Part shown: positions 51,256-59,152 of the stretch, piece by piece
Layout of the letters: every line of letters begins with the position of its first letter
How positions within the stretch are numbered: position 1 is the stretch's first letter
Source: Rhodopseudomonas sp.
GTDB lineage: Bacteria > Pseudomonadota > Alphaproteobacteria > Rhizobiales > Xanthobacteraceae
Length of the DNA stretch: 64,000 nt
NCBI GenBank assembly: GCA_016124795.1
Contig: WGNB01000006.1
Span: 1 to 64,000 of the forward strand
Direction: 5' to 3'
Translations under genes and position numbers: made by a program
The notes under the pieces: model-generated
Seen by the model: the letters and a program-made list of their open reading frames with translations, nothing else
What the model was told of the DNA's origin: nothing
Database searches by the model: none

Positions 51256-52140
51256 ATGATGGACACCTCGTTCGACGCCATCCTCGGCTATGAAAAAGTC
51301 TACGAAGGCGGTTATTCCAACCACCCCGCCGACAAGGGCGGCCCGACGATGTGCGGTGTTACGCAGCGCGTCTATGACGGCTACCGCCGATCGAAGGGTT
51401 TGAACGTCCGCGCCGTCAAGCAGCTCGAATTGGACGAGTGGAAAGACATTTTCCGACGGCAATACTGGGACGTGATCCAGGGCGATCGTCTGCCGGTCGG
51501 CGTCGACCTCGCGGTCTTCGATGGCGCGCTCAATTCCGGCCCTTACCAGTCGGCGCTGTGGCTGCAGCGTGCGCTCGTGCCGTACTACAAGGGCGAGATC
51601 GACGGCCATATCGGCGCCGGCACGATGGCTGCCATCATGGCGCATCCAGATCATGACGCTTTGATCGCCAACATGCTCGGCCGGCGGCTCGGCATGCTGC
51701 AAAATCTCGGCAACTGGAATTCGTTCGGCGCCGGCTGGACCGCGCGCATTTCAAACGTGCTTCAAGTGGCGCAGTCCTGGGCGATGGGCTCGGTTGGCCC
51801 GCCGCCTGTCGCCGCGCATCGGGAAGGTGGCGACGCCAAGGCCTACGCCAGCGACGTCGAACAGCCGCCGCTCGATCCGCAGGCCGGCAACATGGTCGCG
51901 GGCGGCTCAGGCGGCATCGGCGCGATGCTCGAAGGTGTCCGGCAGCAGGTCGCGCAGGTCGCTAATGGCGACGGCTTCATGACCAAGGTGATGATCGGCC
52001 TCACGGTCGCCTGCGCGATCGTCGCGGTCTCGGGCGTCGTCTACAGCTTCTGGGCCGCGCGCAAAAACAAGCAAGCCCGCGCCGCGATCGAAGGCGGCAT
52101 CGTCGCCGAGGTGCCGGTAATCGGTGGAGGATATGCCTGA
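51256..52140 (+). CDS. GH108-type endolysin with C-terminal membrane segment
   Basis: A 294-aa muramidase of the glycoside hydrolase 108 / peptidoglycan-binding 3 type. The catalytic region EGGYSNHPADKGGPTMCGVT includes the E of EGGY. DLAVFDGALNSGPYQSALWL and the PBD3-like part follow. A Pro-rich linker leads to a hydrophobic helix near the end (VMIGLTVACAIVAVSGVVYS), so it may be anchored. ATG 51256 or 51259 have GTGGGG before them. First gene of the late rightward block. Confidence 0.87.
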   Translation: MMDTSFDAILGYEKVYEGGYSNHPADKGGPTMCGVTQRVYDGYRRSKGLNVRAVKQLELDEWKDIFRRQYWDVIQGDRLPVGVDLAVFDGALNSGPYQSALWLQRALVPYYKGEIDGHIGAGTMAAIMAHPDHDALIANMLGRRLGMLQNLGNWNSFGAGWTARISNVLQVAQSWAMGSVGPPPVAAHREGGDAKAYASDVEQPPLDPQAGNMVAGGSGGIGAMLEGVRQQVAQVANGDGFMTKVMIGLTVACAIVAVSGVVYSFWAARKNKQARAAIEGGIVAEVPVIGGGYA

Positions 52141-52352
52141 TGAAACGATTTGTTGTTGATGAGAATGCGGCGACGTCTGTGAGCAATGACGGTGAGTTCG
52201 AGAGCTTCGACAGCTATGCCAAGGCCGAAAAGCGAGCGGTGTCGCTCGCGACGCTGTCTCCCGGCTGCGAATTCGATATTTACGAGCGGGTCGCGACGAC
52301 GCTCGCATCGGTCAACAAGGCCATGACCGTCAAAGACAAGGCGGCCGGCTGA
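52140..52352 (+). CDS. Small phage protein of unknown function
   Basis: A 70-aa protein (MKRFVVDENAATSVSNDGEF). It shares TGATG overlaps with the endolysin and the spanin gene. No hydrophobic helix, so not an obvious holin. No family recognised. Confidence 0.75.
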   Translation: MKRFVVDENAATSVSNDGEFESFDSYAKAEKRAVSLATLSPGCEFDIYERVATTLASVNKAMTVKDKAAG

Positions 52353-52615
52353 TGTTCGGCGTCATATTCACATGGTTCGCGACGTCGAAGGCTGGTCGCG
52401 CGATCGCCGCCGGGGCCGCGCTCGCGCTGGCGATCGGCATCGCGGTCTTGAAAGTCTTTAACGCCGGCAAGGCATCCGAGCGCGCGGCGCAGGACCGCGC
52501 GTCGCTCGACAACATGCGCGAAAGGCAGGCAACCGATGACGAAGTGGCGAATCTTGGCCCCGCTGATCTTGATCGCCGTATGCGTCGCTGGGTGCGTGAC
52601 GACGAACAAATGTGA
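52352..52615 (+). CDS. Rz-like inner-membrane spanin subunit
   Basis: An 87-aa protein with one N-terminal membrane helix (GRAIAAGAALALAIGIAVLK) and a charged periplasmic helix with repeated Ala/Arg/Asp. It lies between endolysin and a lipoprotein gene that overlaps its 3' end in another frame, the arrangement of i-spanin/o-spanin pairs. The family is variable, so identity rests on topology and context. Confidence 0.75.
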   Translation: MFGVIFTWFATSKAGRAIAAGAALALAIGIAVLKVFNAGKASERAAQDRASLDNMRERQATDDEVANLGPADLDRRMRRWVRDDEQM

Positions 52616-52748
52616 CGGGTTTCATACTGTGAAGCTGAAGCCGGCGACCGTCGGCTATCTGATCTTGAACGATGAACGCGCGGCGGAGGATATCCTGTCG
52701 CACAACGAGTTCGGCGAGAAACGCTGCGGCTGGAAGCCGATCAATTAG
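52536..52748 (+). CDS. Rz1-like outer-membrane lipoprotein spanin subunit
   Basis: A 70-aa protein with a signal peptide ending in the lipobox VCVAGC (MTKWRILAPLILIAVCVAGC). It starts inside the preceding gene in another frame (80-bp overlap), as Rz1-type genes do. The mature part is short and carries KCDGFHTVKLKPATVGYLIL. Probable o-spanin. Confidence 0.72.
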   Translation: MTKWRILAPLILIAVCVAGCVTTNKCDGFHTVKLKPATVGYLILNDERAAEDILSHNEFGEKRCGWKPIN

Positions 52749-52760
52749 AAGAGTGCTTGA

Positions 52761-53114
52761 ATGATCGAACAAATACCGGCCTTGTTGGCCGTCGTCGTCT
52801 CCGCCGGCACGCTGATCTATACGATCGTCAGCACGCGCTCCAAGGCGACGGCGGAGAAAGTCCATTCGATCGAGCGGCGCGTCGACGCGGTCGAGGATCG
52901 TGCGACCCGGCTCGAAAGCGACATGAAGCACGTGCCGGATAAGGACTCCGCATACCGCATCGAGCTGACGCTGCAGGAATTGCGTGGCCAGCTCTCGACC
53001 ATGAGCGCTGAGATGCGCGGTCAGATGAACACGCTCGCCGAGCGTGTCGAGCCGATCTCCAAGGTCTCGGACCGGCTGCAAGAATTTTTGCTGGAGCAAG
53101 CCGAACGGCGATGA
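52761..53114 (+). CDS. DUF2730 / Mu gp25-like membrane coiled-coil protein
   Basis: A 117-aa protein with an N-terminal membrane helix (LLAVVVSAGTLIYTIV) and a long coiled coil (RRVDAVEDRATRLESDMKHV, then LRGQLSTMSAEMRGQMNTLA). This is the shape and position of Mu gp25. ATGA overlap with the next gene. Confidence 0.82.
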   Translation: MIEQIPALLAVVVSAGTLIYTIVSTRSKATAEKVHSIERRVDAVEDRATRLESDMKHVPDKDSAYRIELTLQELRGQLSTMSAEMRGQMNTLAERVEPISKVSDRLQEFLLEQAERR

Positions 53115-53413
53115 AAAACATGACCGACATCATCCGCGAAGAAGCGCGCCTTATCATTTTGCGCGAACTGGCCCGCCAGGCGAATTATTCGCTCAACGAG
53201 TCGTTGCTGCAACAGACCCTCGAAGGCTTCGGGATCGCCAAGCCGCGCGATTGGCTGCGCGAGGAGCTGCGCCGCATGGAAGACCTCGGCGCGGTCGTTA
53301 TCACTCTGGCCGGCTCGGTCATGGTGGTGTCCGCGACGGCCAAGGGGCTCGATCATGTCGAGCGCCGGTTGAACATCGAGGGCATCAAGCGCCCCAGTCC
53401 GCGCGAGGCCTAA
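53111..53413 (+). CDS. Mu gp26-like protein
   Basis: A 100-aa protein with a winged-HTH-like core (SLNESLLQQTLEGFGIAKPR then DWLREELRRMEDLGAVVITL). In Mu-like phages it lies between gp25 and the small terminase, as here. ATGA overlap with the gene before. Function unknown. Confidence 0.8.
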   Translation: MKNMTDIIREEARLIILRELARQANYSLNESLLQQTLEGFGIAKPRDWLREELRRMEDLGAVVITLAGSVMVVSATAKGLDHVERRLNIEGIKRPSPREA

Positions 53414-53417
53414 TGGC

Positions 53418-54053
53418 ATGGCGAAAGCCGGCGCGAGGGCCAACCCGAGGACGAATCCGAGAGCGATGCGCGGCCGGCTGTCGGCGATCGACACTTTGCC
53501 GGAATGGGCGGACGAAGCCAAGTTCAACGCCTTCACCGCGCTGAAGGAACGCAAGCTCGCGCAGCTCGAAATTCTCGACACCTTCAATGCCGAGCTTCGC
53601 GTCGCCGCGCTCGCGAATGGCGTGACCGACTGCCCGCAGATTTCGCGCTCTGCCTTCAACCGCACGTCGTTGCGGCTGGCGCTGCTCGGCCGGCGGCTTG
53701 AAGAGACGCGCGAGATCGCCGCCGTGCTGGCGCCCAAGCTCGACCAGGCCGGCGACAATTCGATCACGCTGATGGTTGCCGAAACGATCAAGTCTCTGGT
53801 CGCCGAAATGCTGTCGAACGCCGACGAGATGAAGGCCGATGGCGATACCGCCGAGATGCTGCTGTTCACGGCGCGCACGCTGGCCGCCGCCGAACAGGCC
53901 AAACGCATTTCGTCCGACACCCGCAAGAAGATCGAGACCGAGCTGAACGATAAGGCCAGCAAGGCGGTCGACCTGGTGGCGAAAGCCAAGGGGCTGAGCA
54001 AGGAAACCGTCGCCGATATCAAGGCGCAGATTTTGGGCATCGAAAGGCGCTAG
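53418..54053 (+). CDS. Mu gp27-like (DUF3486) small terminase-position protein
   Basis: A 211-aa protein with SAIDTLPEWADEAKFNAFTA and a large helical C-terminus. It resembles DUF3486 proteins that occupy the small terminase position before gp28. The expected large subunit follows, but only after an inserted ASCH-domain gene. Confidence 0.85.
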   Translation: MAKAGARANPRTNPRAMRGRLSAIDTLPEWADEAKFNAFTALKERKLAQLEILDTFNAELRVAALANGVTDCPQISRSAFNRTSLRLALLGRRLEETREIAAVLAPKLDQAGDNSITLMVAETIKSLVAEMLSNADEMKADGDTAEMLLFTARTLAAAEQAKRISSDTRKKIETELNDKASKAVDLVAKAKGLSKETVADIKAQILGIERR

Positions 54054-54055
54054 TC

Positions 54056-54550
54056 ATGCATCTGCCCGATATTGCCTTATCAGTGCGCCAGCCTTGGGCC
54101 TGGGCAATCATCTATGCCGGCAAGCCGCTTGAGAATCGCTCGGCGAAAGCGGTTTCGTTCATGGTGCCGCTGCAAGGTCGCCGAGCAATCCATGCCGCGA
54201 AGGGTATGACGCGCGACGAATACGAAAGCGCTCGTGACTTCATGCGTGAATTGGGAGTCGAGTGTCCCGCGCCGGCCGATCTTCGGCGTGGCGGCATTAT
54301 TGGAAGTGTCGAAGTCACCGGCGTCATAAAGGAAAGCCAGAGCCAGTGGTTTTTCGGGCCGCGCGCGCTTGTGCTCGCCGATCCGCGCCCGTGCGATTTT
54401 ATGCCGGTTGTCGGTGCGCTTGGCTATTTCAAATGGAAGCCAGCGGCGTCATCGATTGTGCCCCCGCCGGCGCGATGGATGTTGCCTAAAGCCGAACCGG
54501 TACCCGTTGCAGCGGACAGAACTCAAGATCTCTTCGGTGCCGGGTCATGA
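54056..54550 (+). CDS. ASCH-domain protein inserted between terminase genes
   Basis: A 164-aa protein with the ASCH-type N-terminus ALSVRQPWAWAIIYAGKPLE followed by NRSAK, and IIGSVEVTGVIKE. ASCH domains bind RNA or modified nucleotides. The stop overlaps the terminase start as ATGA. The insertion between gp27- and gp28-like genes is not part of the standard Mu order and marks it as a phage-borne extra (moron) with likely nucleic-acid-modification or anti-defence function, by inference only. Confidence 0.75.
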   Translation: MHLPDIALSVRQPWAWAIIYAGKPLENRSAKAVSFMVPLQGRRAIHAAKGMTRDEYESARDFMRELGVECPAPADLRRGGIIGSVEVTGVIKESQSQWFFGPRALVLADPRPCDFMPVVGALGYFKWKPAASSIVPPPARWMLPKAEPVPVAADRTQDLFGAGS

Positions 54551-56199
54551 CCGACCCCGTCACCCCGCGCGCGATCGATGAGGCGCAGTGGGCCGAGACC
54601 AGGCGCGCCGGCATGCTGGCGACGACGACGCTCGCCGCGCAAGGCGGCTCGATCCCGGACGTGCTGCTCGGCTATCAGAAGCGGTTGCTCGCCTCGACCG
54701 CGCAGCACGCCGTCACGCTCTGCGAAAAGTCGCGCCGCATCGGCGCGACCTGGGGCGTTGGCGCCGATGCGGTGCTGACGTCGGCCGCCGCGCGTTCGGC
54801 CGGCGGCATGGACACGCTTTACATCGGCTATAACCTCGACATGGCGCGCGAATTCGTCGACGTCTGCGCGATGTGGGCGCGCGCCTTCGCGCAAGCCGCC
54901 GCCGGCGTCGAGGAATTCATCTTCAAAGACCAGGACGACGAAGGCGGTGAGAAGGAGATACAGGCCTTCCGCATCAAGTTCGCATCCGGCTTCGAAATCG
55001 TTGCGCTGTCGTCCAAGCCGCGCTCTTTGCGCGGCCGGCAGGGCTACGTCATCATCGACGAAGCGGCCTTCCATGACGATCTTGACGCCTTGATGCAGGC
55101 GGCATTGGCGCTTCTGATCTGGGGCGGCAAGGTGCTGGTGATCTCGACGCACTACAGCGAAGACAACGCTTTCAATAAGCTGGTCAACGATGCTCGCGCA
55201 AAACGCAAGCCTTACAACATCGTGCGCGTCACCTTCGACGATGCGCTCAATGATGGCCTCTATCAGCGCATCTGTCTCGTGCGCGGGATCGAGTGGTCGG
55301 TCGAGACCGAAGCTAAATGGCGGGCCGAGACGATTGCTTATTATGGTGACGCCGGCGACGAGGAGCTGTTTTGTATTCCGTCGAAGGGCGGCGGCATCTA
55401 TCTGCCGCGCGCGCTGATCGAAGCGCGCATGCTGCCGGACCTGCCGGTGTTCTTGCTGGAAAAGCCGGCGGCGTTTTCAGGCTTCGAGAAAAGCCGGCGC
55501 GAGGACGAGGTCGCGCAATGGTGCGAGGACAATCTTAAACCGGTTTTGAAGTTGCTCGATCCGCGCCGTTGCCATGCCTTTGGCGAGGATTTCGGCCGCG
55601 TCTCCGACCTGACCGATATCGTGCCCATCGAGATCGGCGCCACGCTCAAGCGCACGGTGCCGTTCGTGGTCGAGCTGCGCAACATCCCGTTCGAGCAGCA
55701 GCGCCAGATTTTGTTCTACGTTTGCGATGGGCTGCCGCGTTTGATCGGCGGCAAGATGGACGCGACCGGCAACGGCGCTTATCTGGCGGAAGTCGCGGCG
55801 CAGCGTTACGGCATGCACCGTATCGAACAGCTTAAGCTCACCAGCGCCTGGTATCTTGAGAACTTTCCGAAGCTCAAGGCGGCGTTCGAAGACGGCGGCA
55901 TTCTTATCCCGTCAAACGACGACCTGCTTGGCGATCTCAATCTCGTGCGGACTTTCGCGGGCATTCCGCAAATCCCGCCGGTGCGCACCAAGAGCGCTGA
56001 CGGCAAGAAGCGCCATGGCGACTTCGCCGTCGGCCTGGTGTTGGCCTACGCGGCAAGCTTCATGGACGGCGGCGAGTACGATTACCGATCGGTGCAAAGC
56101 GAACGCGCGGCGGCCATAGGCGGTCCGAATGAAGATGACGACAACGCGCGAGGCTGGTGGAAACAGCCGCTCGGCGTTGGATTGAGAGGAAATCTGTAA
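54547..56199 (+). CDS. Large terminase subunit (Mu gp28-like)
   Basis: A 550-aa DNA-packaging motor. ATPase features: CEKSRRIGATWG (Walker A-like), YVIIDEAAFHDD (Walker B, with E) and LVISTHYSED coupling motif. The nuclease part follows with FGEDFGRVSDLTD and AYAASFMD. ATGA with the gene before and TAATG with the portal gene place it in a tight operon. Length is typical of Mu gp28. Confidence 0.92.
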   Translation: MTDPVTPRAIDEAQWAETRRAGMLATTTLAAQGGSIPDVLLGYQKRLLASTAQHAVTLCEKSRRIGATWGVGADAVLTSAAARSAGGMDTLYIGYNLDMAREFVDVCAMWARAFAQAAAGVEEFIFKDQDDEGGEKEIQAFRIKFASGFEIVALSSKPRSLRGRQGYVIIDEAAFHDDLDALMQAALALLIWGGKVLVISTHYSEDNAFNKLVNDARAKRKPYNIVRVTFDDALNDGLYQRICLVRGIEWSVETEAKWRAETIAYYGDAGDEELFCIPSKGGGIYLPRALIEARMLPDLPVFLLEKPAAFSGFEKSRREDEVAQWCEDNLKPVLKLLDPRRCHAFGEDFGRVSDLTDIVPIEIGATLKRTVPFVVELRNIPFEQQRQILFYVCDGLPRLIGGKMDATGNGAYLAEVAAQRYGMHRIEQLKLTSAWYLENFPKLKAAFEDGGILIPSNDDLLGDLNLVRTFAGIPQIPPVRTKSADGKKRHGDFAVGLVLAYAASFMDGGEYDYRSVQSERAAAIGGPNEDDDNARGWWKQPLGVGLRGNL

Positions 56200-57767
56200 T
56201 GGCCAATGCTCCCACGCTCGTCGATCAATACGGCCAGCCGATCCGCCGCGATGTGCTGACGCAGGAGATCGCGCGCGCCACCGTCACTGGCGTTCGCTCG
56301 CCGATCACCGGTTATCCCGGCGACGGTCTCAATCCGGGTCGTCTGGCGGCCTTGTTGCGCGAGGCCGATCAGGGCGAACCGCTGCGTTATCTCGAACTGG
56401 CCGAGCAGATCGAGGAACGCGACCTGCACTATGCCGGTGTGCTCGGGACCCGCAAACGCTCGGTCTCGCAACTCGACGTCACAGTCGAGGCCGCCAGCGA
56501 TGACAAGGCCGATGTCGACAAGGCCGACATGGTGCGCGCCTGGCTGTCGCGCGACGAGTTGCAGGACGAGGTGTTCGACATACTCGACGCCATCGGCAAG
56601 GGCGTGAGCTTCACCGAGATTTGTTGGGACACATCGCAGGGCCAGTGGAGTCCGGGAAAACTGGAATGGCGCGACCCGCGCTGGTTTCGCTTTAGCCGCG
56701 ATGACGGTAAGACGCCGTTGCTGCGCGGCGACGGTGGCGATGAACCGTTGCCGGGCGGAAAATTCATCTGCGCGGTGATGCGCGCCAAGTCGGGCCTGCC
56801 TATCCGTTCCGGCATTGCGCGGCTCGCAACCTGGTCGTGGATGTTTAAGGCGTTCACGCTGCGCGACTGGGCGATCTTCACCCAGACCTTCGGCCAGCCA
56901 ATCCGGGTCGGCAAATACGGCGCCGGGGCAACCGAAGCCGACAAGGATACGCTGTTCAACGCAGTGGCCAATATCGCCGGCGACTGCGCGGCGATCGTGC
57001 CGGAAAGCATGAACATCGAATTCATCGAGTCGAAGTCGACCGGCGCTAACCTGGACCTTTATCTCAAGCGCTGCGACTGGCTCGATCAGCAAATCTCGAA
57101 GGCCGTTCTTGGTCAGACCGCGACCACCGACGCGGTCACCGGCGGTCTTGGGTCGGGCAAAGAGCACCGGCAGGTGCAGGAAGACATCGAGCGCGCCGAT
57201 GCCAAGGCGCTGTCGGCGATCCTCAATCGCGATTTGATTCGCGTGTGGATGTTGCTGGAATACGGAACCGTCGATGGTTGCCCACGGCTGCGGATCGGCC
57301 GCGCCGAAGACCGCGACGTCAAGCAGCTCGTCGAGGGCGTTAAGGACCTGGTGCCGATGGGCTTGCGCGTGAGCAAGAGCTGGATGAACGATCAGCTCGG
57401 TATTCCTGATCCCGACACGGCCGATGAATTGCTCGCCGCGCCCGTCACGCCATCGCCATCGCCGCCGCCGCCGATCGGCGGGCCAGCGTTGCAGTCTGAT
57501 AGCCGCGCACCGGGCGGCGGACCTGCGACGCGCGATGAGGTCGACGCGCTGGCGACCGCGGCCGAGAACATCGCGCAAGGCGGCACTGACGCGATGATCG
57601 ACTACATTCGCGGCCTGGTCGATGGCGCCACGTCGCTTCAGGCGGTGCAGGAAAGCCTGGTTAAAGCCAGGCCGAATATGCCGGAGGCGCAGTTGACCCG
57701 TCTGATGCGGATCGCGCTGGCAATGGCGGAACTGTCGGGCCGCGCGGATATTGCGGCCGATTCATAG
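56199..57767 (+). CDS. Portal protein (DUF935, Mu gp29-like)
   Basis: A 522-aa portal subunit. Family-like stretches are LRYLELAEQIEERDLHYAGV then LGTRKRSVSQLDVTV and GKGVSFTEICWDTSQGQWSP. A Pro-rich linker near the C-terminus (PVTPSPSPPPPIGG) precedes a helical tail. The ATG shares a base with the terminase stop (TAATG). Confidence 0.92.
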   Translation: MANAPTLVDQYGQPIRRDVLTQEIARATVTGVRSPITGYPGDGLNPGRLAALLREADQGEPLRYLELAEQIEERDLHYAGVLGTRKRSVSQLDVTVEAASDDKADVDKADMVRAWLSRDELQDEVFDILDAIGKGVSFTEICWDTSQGQWSPGKLEWRDPRWFRFSRDDGKTPLLRGDGGDEPLPGGKFICAVMRAKSGLPIRSGIARLATWSWMFKAFTLRDWAIFTQTFGQPIRVGKYGAGATEADKDTLFNAVANIAGDCAAIVPESMNIEFIESKSTGANLDLYLKRCDWLDQQISKAVLGQTATTDAVTGGLGSGKEHRQVQEDIERADAKALSAILNRDLIRVWMLLEYGTVDGCPRLRIGRAEDRDVKQLVEGVKDLVPMGLRVSKSWMNDQLGIPDPDTADELLAAPVTPSPSPPPPIGGPALQSDSRAPGGGPATRDEVDALATAAENIAQGGTDAMIDYIRGLVDGATSLQAVQESLVKARPNMPEAQLTRLMRIALAMAELSGRADIAADS

Positions 57768-57803
57768 CGCGGCTATTGTTTCACCTTCAGGAGGGATATT
57801 ACG

Positions 57804-57995
57804 ATGACCGTTGCCGATCTGATACGCCAATTACAAGCCTACCCGCATCAAGAGGAGGCCGTGCTTGTGTTGGACGGCGAAGCCAACCTCTACGAACCGG
57901 ACAGCATTGAACGCATTGAGGTCGCGGAGACTGCTGGCAGGCGGTTCACTCAACTTACTTCGCGCCCGACGATGCATGCATTGACCATCGGATGA
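57804..57995 (+). CDS. Small phage protein of unknown function
   Basis: A 63-aa protein, MTVADLIRQLQAYPHQEEAV, with AGGAGGG nine bases upstream. N-terminal part resembles the short TVxDLIxxLxxxPQDA proteins seen in many phages and plasmids. Overlaps the next gene as ATGA. Confidence 0.75.
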   Translation: MTVADLIRQLQAYPHQEEAVLVLDGEANLYEPDSIERIEVAETAGRRFTQLTSRPTMHALTIG

Positions 57996-58762
57996 CGAAA
58001 CGACATTTTGTCGGTTGCGCATGTTGCGGCGGCATCGAAACGTCGCTGCACGCGGTCGACGTCGAGGGCTTCAACGTCAAACCGATGGAAGCGATCGCGT
58101 TCTTGCGCGACAAGCTTCGCGTGCCGACGGCGACGTGGACCGACATCTGGCAGGAAATGCACTCGGCCGCTTTTGTGGTCGCCGGCGCCCAGTCGGACGC
58201 GCTCTTGAAAGATTTTCAGGACGCGGTGCTGAAGGCGATTGAGCAAGGCACGACGCTGGAGGAATTCCGCAAGGACTTCGACCGCATCGTCGCCGACCAC
58301 GGCTGGAGCTATAATGGCTCGCGTAACTGGCGCTCGCGCGTGATCTTTCAAACGAACTTGAGGATGGCTTACGCCGCCGGCCGCTGGCAGCAGATCGAGC
58401 GCGTGAAAAGGACGCGGCCTTACCTGCGGTACGTCCATCTCGACCCGCAGCGGCATCCGCGTCCGCTGCATCGGTCGTGGCACAATACCGTTCTGCCGGT
58501 CGATCATCCGTGGTGGCAGACGCACTTCCCGCCGAATGGCTGGTCGTGCCATTGCTCGGTGCAAAGTCTGAACGAGCGCGATCTCGTTCGCTACAAGCTA
58601 ACTGTGACCGAGGCGCCGCCGATCAATTGGGTCGAGCGCATGGTCGGTGCGAGCCGGCGTGTGATCCGGGTGCCGGAGGGGATCGATCCAGGCTTTGCCT
58701 ACCGGCCGGGAACGCCGCCAGCCGATGCCATCCGCCAGGGCCTGGCCGATCGGGCGGTTTAG
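57992..58762 (+). CDS. Minor head / head morphogenesis protein (Mu F, SPP1 gp7-like)
   Basis: A 256-aa protein with the SPP1 gp7-type core FRKDFDRIVADHGWSYNG and RVIFQTNLRMAYAAGRWQQI. The C-terminal HPWWQTHFPPNGWSCHCSVQ is typical of the Mu F/gp30 family. Shorter than Mu gpF, with the N-terminal part reduced. It follows portal as expected. Confidence 0.88.
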   Translation: MTKRHFVGCACCGGIETSLHAVDVEGFNVKPMEAIAFLRDKLRVPTATWTDIWQEMHSAAFVVAGAQSDALLKDFQDAVLKAIEQGTTLEEFRKDFDRIVADHGWSYNGSRNWRSRVIFQTNLRMAYAAGRWQQIERVKRTRPYLRYVHLDPQRHPRPLHRSWHNTVLPVDHPWWQTHFPPNGWSCHCSVQSLNERDLVRYKLTVTEAPPINWVERMVGASRRVIRVPEGIDPGFAYRPGTPPADAIRQGLADRAV

Positions 58763-59152
58763 GGCCGATTTTCCCGGAATCCGTTTTTGCCACACAGGGC
58801 CTTGAAGCCGCCGGCAGCCCCCGATATGGCGGGAAATTTATTTAAGATCGAATTTAAGCTCCCCTGGGGCAATGCGGGGCCTTTGGCGACCGGACCTGAC
58901 AGGAAAAATCTCGCCCCCGGGAGGCTGACAGAAAATCGCGGGTCGAATTACCCCGTGGCCGGGCTGCCGATCGCCGGGTTATGGATGGGGCTGACACGAT
59001 TCGGTTTGAGCTTGCCGCTGGCCGGCGGCCGGCGGAATTGTGGGCCGCGCTCGGCAGCACGGCCCCGGCCAGCCACCACTCGCATAAGCCGAAGCTGGGC
59101 CTGACACCTGTCAGGGTTACGATTCCCGGATTGATGCGGCCATTGTCGCCGC
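58763..59152. other. 390-bp gap between F and protease genes
   Basis: No gene with good codon use is seen, though open frames cross it. It has several CTGACA half-sites (CCTGACA 58895-58901, GCTGACA 58924-58930, GCTGACA 58990-58996) before the full palindrome at 59100. It probably contains the promoter of the protease-capsid genes. Confidence 0.5.
59100..59119. promoter_or_regulatory. Palindromic site upstream of protease-capsid genes (copy 2)
   Basis: Identical to 51177-51196 over 20 bp, with core inverted repeat CCTGACA-CC-TGTCAGG (59100-59115). It is centred 45 bp before the protease start codon. Confidence 0.65.
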
